The notes: generated by a model from the letters alone, not told the origin. Positions 1 through 8,098 are shown, counted from the stretch's first letter. The stretch is 9,896 nucleotides of DNA from Deltaproteobacteria bacterium (GCA_015489145.1 WGAH01000176.1:1-9896), one strand, 5' to 3'. Translations and numbers: made by a program.

Positions 1-231
1 GCCCCGGGGGGCGGCCGGCTCCGCGTCGAGGCCCGCCGGGGCGGGGGCGGCGTCGAGCTGCGCCTCGTCCTGAGCGGCGAGAGCCTCGCCATCGGCGGCG
101 ACGACTGGATGGCCAGCGGCATGGCCCTGTGGGACGCCCGTCGCCTCCTCGCCCGGGCCGGCGCCCGCCTCGTCGAGCCCGAACCCGGCCGCCAGCCCGC
201 CACCTGGCGCATCCTCCTGCCGGGGAGCTGA
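1..231 (+). CDS. C-terminal fragment of a probable histidine kinase / GHKL ATPase-like protein (5' end outside window)
   Basis: Only the last 76 residues are in the window; the reading frame is open from base 1 to the TGA at 229-231. The tail runs VELRLVLSG, then GMALWDARRLLARAGARLV, then TWRILLPG. This order (strand, G2-like turn, helix, strand ending in a 'LP' motif) is what the end of a HATPase_c domain looks like in histidine kinases. The glycine-rich G2 box is degenerate: SGMALWD stands where GxGLGL is usual, so ATP binding may be weak or the family may be a divergent relative. The next gene starts one base after this stop, so the two are probably co-transcribed. What lies upstream (sensor, HisKA, other domains) cannot be seen. 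The coding frame is well supported by codon use; the kinase assignment is moderate and rests on a short C-terminal pattern. Confidence 0.55.
   Translation, partial: APGGGRLRVEARRGGGGVELRLVLSGESLAIGGDDWMASGMALWDARRLLARAGARLVEPEPGRQPATWRILLPGS
222..227 (+). promoter_or_regulatory. Ribosome binding site of the FecR-domain gene
   Basis: The sequence GGGGAG lies five bases before the ATG at 233, inside the last codons of the preceding gene. It supports 233 as the start and fits translational coupling with the upstream kinase-like gene, whose stop codon is at 229-231. Confidence 0.55.
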
Positions 232-232
232 G

Positions 233-1099
233 ATGCGGCACCAGCTCCAGGTCCTCGTCGCCGCCGCCCTGGTGCTGGTGCTCGGGTATCTGGGCTACGT
301 GCTGCTGTTCGGGCCCGAGCGCCGCGCCGAGCTCGTCGTGGTCGACGCCCGCGGGACCGCCCGCCGCGTCGACGTGGACGGCAGCGTCGCCGACCTCGAG
401 GCGGGCATGGCCCTCGACCGGGGGCAGCGGGTGCAGGTGGGCGCGGACGGCGAGGCGCTGCTGGGCCTGGGGCCCTCCTCCCGCCTGCGCCTCGACGCCG
501 GCTCCACCCTGCGGGTGCTCGCGGTGGAGCCCTCCGGGGTGCGCGTGGAGCTGGAGGACGGGCGCCTGCACGCCACGGTGCGCCCCGACGGGCCCGCCCT
601 GGGCGTCCACGCCCGCGGGCGCGCGGTCTTCGCCGAGGACGCCGACCTCGCCGTCGGGGTCGACGACGGCGGCGGCGTGAGCGTGCGCGCCGACCGGGGT
701 GGCGTGCGCCTCGACGGCTTCGGCCAGGTCGACGCCCTCGACGCCGGCGAGACGACCTGGGCCCTGCCCGACCGCCCGGCGGTGCGCGGCCCCGCCGGCG
801 AGGAGCTGCTGCTCGACGTGCGCTGGCCCGAGGGCGCCGTCGCCCGCGGTGAGGTCGACCTCGAGGGCCGCACCAGTCCCTACGCGGCCGTGCGGATCGG
901 CGGGCCCGGCGAGGCCGTCACCACCCGGGCCGGCGCCGACGGCCACTTCCGGGCACGGGTGCCGCTGTCCGAGGGCGAAAACGACCTGCGCGTCGAGGCG
1001 CGCGACCCGCTGGGCCGGGTCGCCAGCGACCGCCACGCCGTCGAGCGCGACAGCACGGCCCCCGCCGCGCAGCGCACCGAGGTCCAGTGGGGGCGCTGA
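233..1099 (+). CDS. Membrane-anchored FecR-domain protein with C-terminal Ig-like domain
   Basis: The protein has 288 residues. A hydrophobic segment at about residues 6-26 (LVAAALVLVLGYLGYVLLF) is an N-terminal membrane anchor or uncleaved signal, which places the rest in the periplasm. Residues of about 34-165 resemble a FecR domain: a charged strand-rich region with 'VADLEAGMALDRGQRVQVGADGEA' type spacing, followed by 'STLRVLAVEPSGVRVELEDGRL'. Residues of about 190-275 look like a bacterial Ig-like or glucodextranase-B-like domain (GEVDLEGRTSPYAAVRIGG, then GHFRARVPLSEGENDLRVEARDPLGRV). In classical systems FecR relays an outer-membrane signal to an ECF sigma factor; many FecR-domain proteins in deltaproteobacteria have no such partner, and none is seen here. 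It overlaps the next gene by 13 bases. The domain calls are by eye; the specific function is unknown. Confidence 0.78.
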   Translation: MRHQLQVLVAAALVLVLGYLGYVLLFGPERRAELVVVDARGTARRVDVDGSVADLEAGMALDRGQRVQVGADGEALLGLGPSSRLRLDAGSTLRVLAVEPSGVRVELEDGRLHATVRPDGPALGVHARGRAVFAEDADLAVGVDDGGGVSVRADRGGVRLDGFGQVDALDAGETTWALPDRPAVRGPAGEELLLDVRWPEGAVARGEVDLEGRTSPYAAVRIGGPGEAVTTRAGADGHFRARVPLSEGENDLRVEARDPLGRVASDRHAVERDSTAPAAQRTEVQWGR

Positions 1100-3663
1100 A
1101 GACCGTGCTGCGGCTTGCGGCGCGCCTGGGGGCGGCGCTGCTCGCGCTGGCCCTGCTCGGCGGGCCGGCCCGGGCCCTGGAGGTCGCCGTCTTCGCCCCC
1201 GACGGCGACCCGGTGGCCGGCCGGCCGACCGAGGTCGTGCTCGTGCTGGCCCGGGACGGGCGTCCCCAGGCGGAGGAGGTGCCCGACGTGCGCGTCGACG
1301 CCGGGTTGCTGGACACGGCGCCCCGCGCGGTGGGGCCCGGGCGCTGGATCGTGGGCTGGACCCCTCCCCCGGAGGCCGGCGAGGGGCGCTTCACCGTCAC
1401 CGCCGGCGGCGAGAGCGCCGAGGCCCGCCTCGCCGTGGCCGCCGACCCGGGCCCCGAGCTCGCGGTGGAGGTCCCCCCGGTCGCCTTCGCCGGCCGCGAC
1501 CGGCCCCTGGCGATCCGCGTCCGCCGCGCCCGCCCGGGCCCTCCGGTCGACCCGGATCTCCTCGACGTGGTGGTGGGGGAGGGGAAGGTGCTCTCGACCC
1601 GGGCGGACGGCGACGCGGCGGTGATCACCTGGCAGCCGGGCCCCGAGCCCTTCCCGCGGGCGGTCCCCGTGGGGGTGCGGGAGCGCAGCCACCCCGGCGC
1701 CCGGCCCACCTGGGCGGTGGTCTCGCTGCGCGCCCGCCCCCGCATCCCGGTCACCACCGAGCCCGGCACCCGGGTCACGGTGCAGGTGGGGCGCCGCCGT
1801 ACCGGCCCGGTGGTGGCGGGTCCCGACGGGGTCGCCGTGCTGCGGCCGGAGGTGCGCCCGGGCGAGCGCCTGGCCCGGGTCACGCTGCTGGACGAGGCCG
1901 GCAACGAGCAGCACAGCACCCTGGTCATCGGCGGCGACCCCCGGCCGGGCATCGGCCTCATGCTCGGCGAGGGCGTCTCCCTCGGCCGGGTCGAGCCGCG
2001 GGTGCGCGTCTTCGCCATCGCCGCCGACGGACGCCCCTGGACCGGGCCGGCTCCCCGCTGCGTCACCGCGCTCGGCACCCGCCTGCCGCTGTCCGCCGAC
2101 GGCCCGGGCGCCTGGGTCGGCGCCCCGCGCATCCCGGCGGACGCCTTCTTCGACCTGCGGGTGGACTGCGACCTCCACGACCAGGCCCGCGCCACGATCC
2201 GCGTCCCGGTGCGCTCCTCGCGGCCCGCCCGGCTGGTGCTCCGGGCCTGGCCCGACGAGCTCGTCGCCGACCAGCCGCGGGCCCAGGTCGAGGCCTACGT
2301 CGAGGACGGGCGCGGCGACCGGCTGCCGGCGGCGGGCATCCGGCTCTCGGCCGAGCTCGGCCGGCTGGAGGTCGACCCGGTGGCGCCGGGGGACGCGGCG
2401 GTGCGGGCGGCCTACGACGGCTCGGCGGCGGCGGCGGCCGGCGCCGACACCCTGCACGCCCGCTGGGATCGCCCCCCGGGCGAGGGGCCGCCGTGGACCC
2501 TGCGCCTCGACGGCGCGCGCGCGGACGGGGCGCTCCGGGTGGTGGCGCGGGTCGCCGACGAGACGGGCGCCCCGCTCCCCGACGTCGCCGTGCGCTTCGC
2601 CGTCGCCGACCCCGCCGGCGGGCCGGCCGGCGAGCCCGTCGAGACGCGCACCGACGCCCGCGGCTGGGCCCGGGCCGCCCTGCCGGCGCCGGCGGCGGCC
2701 ATCGCCGTGGTGGAAGCCCGGGCCGGGGCCGGAGACGGCCCGCGCGGGCCCGGGGTGGTCCGGCGCATCGCCGTCCTGGCGGGCCAGGATGCGCGCCTCT
2801 CCCCCGAGGCCGCCGACCTCGAGGCCGACCTCGTCCTCCCGATCCGGTCCGGGCGGGTGCGGGGCGTGTTCCTGAGCACCGAGCCCCGCACGCTGGTCGT
2901 GGGCCGCGACCCCACCGCCCGGGTCCGCCTGCGCCTCGAAGGAAAGGACGGCGTGCCGGTCACCGACGTGCCGGTGCGCCTCGAGGCCTCCGCCGGCGAG
3001 ATCGGGCCGCTCCGCCTGCGCGACGACGGGGAGTGGGAGGCCCGCTACCGCCCGCCCGCCCGGGTGGCGGGCCTCGAGACGGTGCGGATCACCGCCCGCT
3101 CGGACGACGGCAGCTTCGTCGAGACCGCCACCGAGATCGCCCTGCTCCCGCGCGAGGTCCGCCGGGCCCCGGGGGTGACGGTCGGCTACCTCCTCGGCGC
3201 CCGCGGCCTCGGCAGCCCCACCGTGGGCCTGGTGGGCGACGCCCGCCTCCGGGACGACCGCAGCGTCTACCTCCGCGCCTCGGTCAGCGGCTACGCCCTC
3301 GCCGCCCACGCCGCCGACCCGACCACCGGCGAGGCGGTGGACGTGGACCTGCGCCTGCTGCCGGTGGGGCTCGGCGGCCTCCTCCGGCAGGAGCGCGACC
3401 GCCTGGCCCTGTGGGGCGGCACCAGCCTGGTGGTCGCCCCCTTCCTGGTGGACGTGCGCTACGGGGGGGCCACCCCGACCTCGGGCCTCGGCCTCGCGCC
3501 GCCGGGGGTCCACCTCTACAGCGGGGCCGCCTGGCGTTTCCCCAACAGCGAGGTGGCGGCCGAGCTCGGCTACCTGTTCCTCAACGCCTCGGCCAACGGG
3601 GCGGGCTGGGACGGCAGCGTCGGCGGGGTGGTGGGCACCCTGGCCTGGCGCCTCCTCTACTGA
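1087..3663 (+). CDS. Secreted Ig-like repeat protein with probable C-terminal outer-membrane beta-barrel
   Basis: I use the GTG at 1087 because GAGG at 1079-1082 is well placed and because it gives a full signal peptide; an in-frame GTG at 1105 is the alternative. With this start the protein has 858 residues. Residues 1-30 form a Sec signal peptide (Lys/Arg n-region, Leu/Ala-rich core, ARA before a likely cut at 30/31). Strand-rich Ig or Big_1-like segments follow, best seen at about 379-460, 479-545 and 596-690, with a further one near 218-285. From about 695 to the end the pattern changes to alternating hydrophobic strands with Gly and aromatic residues (GVTVGYLLGARG, LALWGGTSLVVAPFLVDVRY, ELGYLFLNAS) and ends LAWRLLY. 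A terminal aromatic residue is typical of barrels inserted by BAM. The barrel region of about 165 residues would fit roughly eight strands. The likely place is the outer membrane, with Ig domains on the periplasmic or outer face. No specific ligand can be named. Confidence 0.75.
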   Translation: MGALKTVLRLAARLGAALLALALLGGPARALEVAVFAPDGDPVAGRPTEVVLVLARDGRPQAEEVPDVRVDAGLLDTAPRAVGPGRWIVGWTPPPEAGEGRFTVTAGGESAEARLAVAADPGPELAVEVPPVAFAGRDRPLAIRVRRARPGPPVDPDLLDVVVGEGKVLSTRADGDAAVITWQPGPEPFPRAVPVGVRERSHPGARPTWAVVSLRARPRIPVTTEPGTRVTVQVGRRRTGPVVAGPDGVAVLRPEVRPGERLARVTLLDEAGNEQHSTLVIGGDPRPGIGLMLGEGVSLGRVEPRVRVFAIAADGRPWTGPAPRCVTALGTRLPLSADGPGAWVGAPRIPADAFFDLRVDCDLHDQARATIRVPVRSSRPARLVLRAWPDELVADQPRAQVEAYVEDGRGDRLPAAGIRLSAELGRLEVDPVAPGDAAVRAAYDGSAAAAAGADTLHARWDRPPGEGPPWTLRLDGARADGALRVVARVADETGAPLPDVAVRFAVADPAGGPAGEPVETRTDARGWARAALPAPAAAIAVVEARAGAGDGPRGPGVVRRIAVLAGQDARLSPEAADLEADLVLPIRSGRVRGVFLSTEPRTLVVGRDPTARVRLRLEGKDGVPVTDVPVRLEASAGEIGPLRLRDDGEWEARYRPPARVAGLETVRITARSDDGSFVETATEIALLPREVRRAPGVTVGYLLGARGLGSPTVGLVGDARLRDDRSVYLRASVSGYALAAHAADPTTGEAVDVDLRLLPVGLGGLLRQERDRLALWGGTSLVVAPFLVDVRYGGATPTSGLGLAPPGVHLYSGAAWRFPNSEVAAELGYLFLNASANGAGWDGSVGGVVGTLAWRLLY

Positions 3664-3704
3664 CGGCCGGCTTCGCGCGGGATCCGCCGCTTCCGGGTGG
3701 CCTC

Positions 3705-3710
3705 GGGAGG
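3705..3710 (+). promoter_or_regulatory. Ribosome binding site that fixes the start of the multi-Ig lipoprotein
   Basis: GGGAGG lies seven bases before the ATG at 3718. It favours this ATG over the in-frame GTG at 3697, which lies upstream of the motif, and over the ATG at 3751, which has no comparable motif. No convincing promoter or terminator is visible in the 54-base gap 3664-3717. Confidence 0.6.
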
Positions 3711-3717
3711 GCTTAGA

Positions 3718-6700
3718 ATGACGGGGCGCGGCACCGCCCGCCGACCCGCGATGGACCGTCCCCTCCCGCCTCCCCGCCTCGCCGCCGCGCTGTTCGCGGT
3801 CGCGGGGGGCTGCGCGCCGGGGATGCCGTCGCCGCGCCTCGACGGCGTCGACCCCGACTGGGCCTGGAACGGCCAGGAGACCGCCATCGCGATTCACGGG
3901 GCCGACCTCTACCCGGAGCTCCAGGCCCACGGCGCGACCGACATCGAGGTGAACCGGCAGTACGCCGCCTTCCTGGAAGGGGCCGACCGCTACGCCCTCG
4001 ATTCCGTCGTGCTCGTCGACCCGACCTCCGCCGAGGCCCGGGTTCCCGCCGGCATTCCGGTGGGCACCTACGACCTCGTCCTGCGCGCGCCCACCGGGGC
4101 CGAGGCCACCCTGGAGGGCGGCTTCCAGGTGCGGAGCACCCGCGAGGACCACTTCGCCCTGAGCAGCGACGCGACCCGCTACCCGGTCCACCGCTACGCC
4201 CTCGTCGAGATCCAGCTCGAGGACCCGGACGGCGAGCCGGTCGACAGCCCGATGGCCGTCGAGGTGGCCGTCACCGGCGGCGACGCCTCCGCCGTCACCT
4301 TCGACGAGTCCGGCCTGGACGCCCAGGAGCCCCTCGACGAGGAGGTCGGCGTGCGCGGCCTCCTCGGGGCCGCGGGCTGGGGGGTGGTCAGCCTGACCAG
4401 CGCCTCCCCCGGCGACCTCGCCGTCGAGGTGCGCCCGGCCGACGCCGACTCCCCCGTCGAGCCCGCCGCCCTCTCCCTGGTGTTCACGGCCGGGGACGTG
4501 GCGGAGGTGGCGCTGAGCCTGCCCTCGGCCGACCTGCGGGTGACCGCCGGCGAGAGCTTCCCGGTGGAGATCGCGCTGCTCGACGCCTACGGCAACGTCG
4601 TCGAGGACGCGGCCGCCAGCCTTCGCCTCGCCGAGCGCTGCGGCGACGCCGACACCCGCTACACCGCGCAGGTCGACTTCGTGGGCAGCACCACCGTCGA
4701 GGACGTGACCCCGACCGGCGCGAGCGGCACGAGCGGCTGTGCCGACAACTACCTCGACGCCGCCGGCTACGCGGGCAAGGACTACGTCGCCGGCACCTCC
4801 TCGCCCTTCTCGGTCGACCCGGGGCCGGCGGCGGGCCTCGACGTGCGCGCCTTTCCCGACGAGGTCCGGGCCGGCGAGAGCGTCGCGGTGGTGGTGGACG
4901 CCTTCGACGAGTGGGGCAACGCGGTGACGGACTACGCCGGCGCCCTCCGGGTGCGCGACGAGGCCGGCGGCCTCGACCCGGAGGCCGGGGTGGGCGAGCA
5001 GACCTGCGCGGCGTTTTCGGAGGGCGAGGCGTGGTGCATGGTGGTGCCCTGGGTGGCCGACCCGGCCGACCCCCTCACCGTGACCGCCGACGACGGGCTC
5101 GAGGGGGTCTCCGCCCCCATCGCCGTCACCGCCGCCGACCCGGTCGCCGTGGTGGTCTCGGGCGAGCCGAGCACCGTCGAGGCCGGGCGGGAGTTCGGCC
5201 TGGTCGTCACCGTCGAGGACCGCTTCGGCAACCCGGTGGCGATCCCGGACCCGGCCGCGGTGGAGCTCGACGACGGCCACGGCTCGCTGAGCTGCGCCTG
5301 GGCCGGCTCCGACGGCGACGGCGAGGCCTACGCCTGCGTCGCCACCCTCGCCGAGGGGGCCAAGAGCGTCGTCGCCACCGTGCCCGACTTCGGCCTCTCG
5401 GGCACCAGCGCCCCCTTCGAGGTCACCAACGGCGCCCTGGCGAGCGTGTCGGTCGACCTCGGCGGCATCCCGTCGCTCACCGCCGGCGACACGGTGACCG
5501 CCCGGGTCGAGGCCGTCGACGCCTGGGGCAACCCCTACACCAGCGGCAGCGTCTCGGCGGTGGAGCTGTCCGACCTCAGCGGCGACGTCAGCGGCGTGAG
5601 CGTGCCCCTGGACGCCGACGGCGAGGGCGAGGCCGACCTCACCTTCACCACCGCCTACGACGGCGACCAGGTCCGGGCCGAGGTGGCCGGCAGCATCCTC
5701 GGCAGCTCGGCGAGCTTCGACGTGGTCGCCGGTCCCCAGGCCGGCTTCGACGTCGCCCTCGACACGACCTGGACCCCCGTCGACGAGCCGCTCACCGTGA
5801 TCGTCACCGCGGTGGACGCCTACGACAACGCCGTGACCGGCTACAGCGGCACCGTCACGCTGACGAGCGAGGGGGGGCTGGCCTCGGTGCAGTCCAGCAG
5901 CGCCTTCCTCGACGGCACCGCCGAGGTGGCCTTCACCTACGACGACACCGGCATGAGCGACCGCATCGCCGTCACCGACGGGGTGTTCACCGGGCGCAGC
6001 CCGGCGGTGGACGTGGTCCGCATCGGTTGCGCCGCCGGGCCGACGGCCTCGGTGCTGGTGGGCGGGGCCGACGAGCTCGTGCTGTGCCTCGACAGCAGCG
6101 GCAGCACCGCCCCGGTGAGCGTCGACGCCTCGGGCAGCGCCGACGGGGCCGCCTCCCTGGCGGCCTGGCACCACGACTTCGGCGAGGGCGAGTGGGTGCG
6201 CTCCACGACCGACACCTGGACCACCACCTGGGAGGGGGCGGGCCCGCGGACGGTGCGGGTGCTCGTCGTCGACGAGGACGGCTGCGCCGACGAGGCCACC
6301 GCCGCGGTCTGGGTGGGCGAGGACGACGGCACCCCGGTGGGCCCCGTCTCCGTGGACGTCGCCGACGCCACCATCGAGGCGGGGGGCGCCACCGGCACCG
6401 ACACCGAGGTGACGCTGACGGCCACCGACTGCCAGGGCGACCCGGCGGCCTCCGCCGACCTCTACCTCTGGGCCGACATGGCCGAGGTCGGCTCGACGAG
6501 CGCCTCCACGGTGCGGGAGACGGGCGCCGGGCTCGCGGTGCAGCTCGACGCCAACGGCCAGGCCACCGTCTCCTGGTCCGCCGCGGCCACCGCCACCGAG
6601 GGGGAGGCCACGCTGCGGGCCGGGCTGCCCGACGCCGTCGCCTACGGCTCCGGCACCGTCACCATCGAGGGCGACAGCACGCCGCCGCGCCTGCTCTCGG

Positions 6701-7389
6701 TCTCGCCGGTCGGCCGCACCGCCGCCCTCTTCGACGCCGTGGAGCTGACCTTCAGCGAGCCGATGCGCCAGGCCTCCTTCAACGGCGCCCGGGTGATCCT
6801 GACCGACCCGACCGGCGTCGAGCGCGACATCCTCTCCTTCGACTTCGACGCCGCCGGCGAGGTGTGCACCGCCACCCTCGACGACACCTACGACGCGGCC
6901 GCCGGGGTGTGGAGCCTCAGCGTGTCGAGCGAGCTGCGCGACCTCGGGGGCGGCAACCGCCTCGACGCCCGGTCGATCGGCGGGGCCTCCTCGATCACCC
7001 TCCAGTTCGGCGACGTGGCCGACACCGCCCCCGACGTGAGCAAGTGCGCCCTGTCGACCAGCGTCTTCCGACCCGACGGCGACGCCAGCGGGGGCGGCAG
7101 CGAGGCCGACGAGGTGACGATCTCGGTGGCCGCCGCCAGCGCGCCGAGCTGGTGGACGCTGACGGTGCTCGACGCGGACGGCGAGGAGGTGCTCGCGACC
7201 CGCGCCGTCGCCGCCGGCGCCAGCGACAGCCTGACCTGGGACGGCCGGGACGTCGACGGCTTCATCGTCGACAACGGCACCTACACCCTGGTGCTCGGCG
7301 CCGAGGACGCCTACTGGAACGAGGGCGCCACCTGCACCGGCGAGGTCGCGGTGGACAACCGCATCGTCGCGCCGGAGGGGGGCGGATGA
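3718..7389 (+). CDS. Large multidomain Ig-like surface lipoprotein (IPT/TIG, Ig repeats, PKD, Big_5-like, FlgD-like)
   Basis: The protein has 1,223 residues. The N-terminus has an Arg-rich start, a short hydrophobic core (LAAALFAVAGG) and Cys32 in an AGGC lipobox, so it should be lipidated by signal peptidase II. Residues 38-138 look like an IPT/TIG domain (PRLDGVDPDWAWNGQETAI to GGFQV). Ig-like repeats follow, each marked by a [YWF]-[GD]-N turn: Asn293, Asn401, Asn505, Asn605 and Asn704, spaced 99-108 residues apart. About 780-868 is PKD-like (VSVDASGSADG, WHHDFGEG, VRVLVVDEDGC). About 870-985 is another Big-like segment. About 988-1090 resembles the Big_5 / SbsA-type domain (TPPRLLSVSP, VELTFSEPM). 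Residues 1102-1223 resemble a FlgD-type Ig domain (STSVFRPDGD, LTWDGRDVDGFIVDNGTYTLVL). Cysteines occur in close pairs, which suggests disulfides and an exported protein. Such arrays are typical of adhesins and surface scaffolds; no catalytic motif is seen. Its stop overlaps the next start. Confidence 0.82.
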   Translation: MTGRGTARRPAMDRPLPPPRLAAALFAVAGGCAPGMPSPRLDGVDPDWAWNGQETAIAIHGADLYPELQAHGATDIEVNRQYAAFLEGADRYALDSVVLVDPTSAEARVPAGIPVGTYDLVLRAPTGAEATLEGGFQVRSTREDHFALSSDATRYPVHRYALVEIQLEDPDGEPVDSPMAVEVAVTGGDASAVTFDESGLDAQEPLDEEVGVRGLLGAAGWGVVSLTSASPGDLAVEVRPADADSPVEPAALSLVFTAGDVAEVALSLPSADLRVTAGESFPVEIALLDAYGNVVEDAAASLRLAERCGDADTRYTAQVDFVGSTTVEDVTPTGASGTSGCADNYLDAAGYAGKDYVAGTSSPFSVDPGPAAGLDVRAFPDEVRAGESVAVVVDAFDEWGNAVTDYAGALRVRDEAGGLDPEAGVGEQTCAAFSEGEAWCMVVPWVADPADPLTVTADDGLEGVSAPIAVTAADPVAVVVSGEPSTVEAGREFGLVVTVEDRFGNPVAIPDPAAVELDDGHGSLSCAWAGSDGDGEAYACVATLAEGAKSVVATVPDFGLSGTSAPFEVTNGALASVSVDLGGIPSLTAGDTVTARVEAVDAWGNPYTSGSVSAVELSDLSGDVSGVSVPLDADGEGEADLTFTTAYDGDQVRAEVAGSILGSSASFDVVAGPQAGFDVALDTTWTPVDEPLTVIVTAVDAYDNAVTGYSGTVTLTSEGGLASVQSSSAFLDGTAEVAFTYDDTGMSDRIAVTDGVFTGRSPAVDVVRIGCAAGPTASVLVGGADELVLCLDSSGSTAPVSVDASGSADGAASLAAWHHDFGEGEWVRSTTDTWTTTWEGAGPRTVRVLVVDEDGCADEATAAVWVGEDDGTPVGPVSVDVADATIEAGGATGTDTEVTLTATDCQGDPAASADLYLWADMAEVGSTSASTVRETGAGLAVQLDANGQATVSWSAAATATEGEATLRAGLPDAVAYGSGTVTIEGDSTPPRLLSVSPVGRTAALFDAVELTFSEPMRQASFNGARVILTDPTGVERDILSFDFDAAGEVCTATLDDTYDAAAGVWSLSVSSELRDLGGGNRLDARSIGGASSITLQFGDVADTAPDVSKCALSTSVFRPDGDASGGGSEADEVTISVAAASAPSWWTLTVLDADGEEVLATRAVAAGASDSLTWDGRDVDGFIVDNGTYTLVLGAEDAYWNEGATCTGEVAVDNRIVAPEGGG
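7374..7378 (+). promoter_or_regulatory. Ribosome binding site of the histidine kinase gene, within the lipoprotein coding sequence
   Basis: GGAGG sits seven bases before the ATG at 7386, in the last codons of the lipoprotein gene. The frame of the kinase is open for about 2.5 kb further upstream, but that stretch translates as Arg-rich low-complexity sequence. This site plus the ATGA overlap therefore decide the start. Confidence 0.6.
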
Positions 7390-8072
7390 CCGGCGACGAG
7401 CGGTGGCTGGAGACCGCCCGGCTCGCCGAGCTGGGGATGCTCTGCGCCGAGCTGGTCCACGAGATCCGCCAGCCGCTGTTCGCGGCCCGCGCCCAGCTCC
7501 AGGTGGTGCAGGCGCGGGCGGGCGAGCGGGAGCGCGCGGGCATCGAGACCGCCCTCGCCCAGCTCGCCCACCTCCAGCGGGTGCTCGAGCGCTACGACCT
7601 GGGCCGGCAGCCCGCCGACGGCCGGCCCCGGCCGCTGCTCCTGGCCCCGGCGGTGGCCGACGGGGTCGAGCTGATGCGCGCCCGGGCCCGCGGCCGGGGG
7701 CGGGCGCTGCGCTTCGACGTCGAGCCGGGCCTGCGGGTGGTGCGCGCCGACCCGGTGGCGGTGCGCCAGGTGGCCGCCAACCTCGTCGCCAACGCCCTCG
7801 ACGCCGCCCGCACCGCGGTGGAGGTGCGGGTCGACGGGGCGCGGTTCACGGTGCGGGACGACGGGGATGGCATCGATTCCGCCGTCCGGGAGCGGATCTT
7901 CGAGCCCTTCTTCAGCACGAAGCCCCCCGCCGAGGGCACCGGCCTGGGCCTCGCGATCAGCCGGCGCCTGGTGCAGCGCTACGGCGGCGAGCTCCGGTTC
8001 ACCACCGGGGCGACCGGCACCACCTTCGAGGTGCGCTTTCCGGTCGACGACGGGGGAGGGGAGGCCGGCTGA
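7386..8072 (+). CDS. Small soluble sensor histidine kinase without an input domain
   Basis: The protein has 228 residues and consists of little more than the kinase core. The HisKA-type H box is ELVHEIRQPL with His25 as the likely phosphorylated residue. The HATPase_c boxes follow in order: N box QVAANLVANALDA (Asn132 and Asn136), G1 box RDDGDGI (Asp158), F box IFEPFFSTKP, and G2 box GTGLGLAIS (184-192), then a terminal strand TTFEVRFPV. All key residues are present, so it should be an active kinase; 'HEIRQPL' is an H-box form common in hybrid and NtrB-like kinases. There is no membrane segment, PAS, GAF or HAMP region, so input must come from a partner or the N-terminal few residues. It starts inside the lipoprotein stop (ATGA), which implies translational coupling. 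No response regulator is in the window, so the phosphate acceptor is unknown. Confidence 0.93.
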   Translation: MTGDERWLETARLAELGMLCAELVHEIRQPLFAARAQLQVVQARAGERERAGIETALAQLAHLQRVLERYDLGRQPADGRPRPLLLAPAVADGVELMRARARGRGRALRFDVEPGLRVVRADPVAVRQVAANLVANALDAARTAVEVRVDGARFTVRDDGDGIDSAVRERIFEPFFSTKPPAEGTGLGLAISRRLVQRYGGELRFTTGATGTTFEVRFPVDDGGGEAG

Positions 8073-8098
8073 GGCCGCGGCGGGATAGGCGGCCCGCC

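Noticed and set aside
699..3716. Plus-strand frame of 1,005 codons overlapping the FecR and Ig/barrel genes
   Set aside because: The product is Arg-, Pro- and Gly-rich nonsense with no domain; it is a frame shadow of the 1087-3663 gene.
3664..3717. Possible promoter or terminator in the 54-base gap before the lipoprotein gene
   Set aside because: I see no -10/-35-like pair and no stem followed by T residues; the gap is best read as a leader with a ribosome binding site inside one operon.
880..6174. Uninterrupted minus-strand reading frame of 1,764 codons antisense to two large genes
   Set aside because: The translation is low-complexity, rich in Gly, Ala, Arg, His and Val with no recognisable domain. 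Extreme GC content removes stop codons from antisense frames, and the plus-strand frames carry signal peptides and Ig domains.
4911..7385. Long upstream extension of the histidine kinase frame
   Set aside because: The frame is open but codes for Arg/Gly-rich low-complexity sequence and overlaps the lipoprotein fully. The ATG at 7386 has a good ribosome binding site and gives a clean kinase core.
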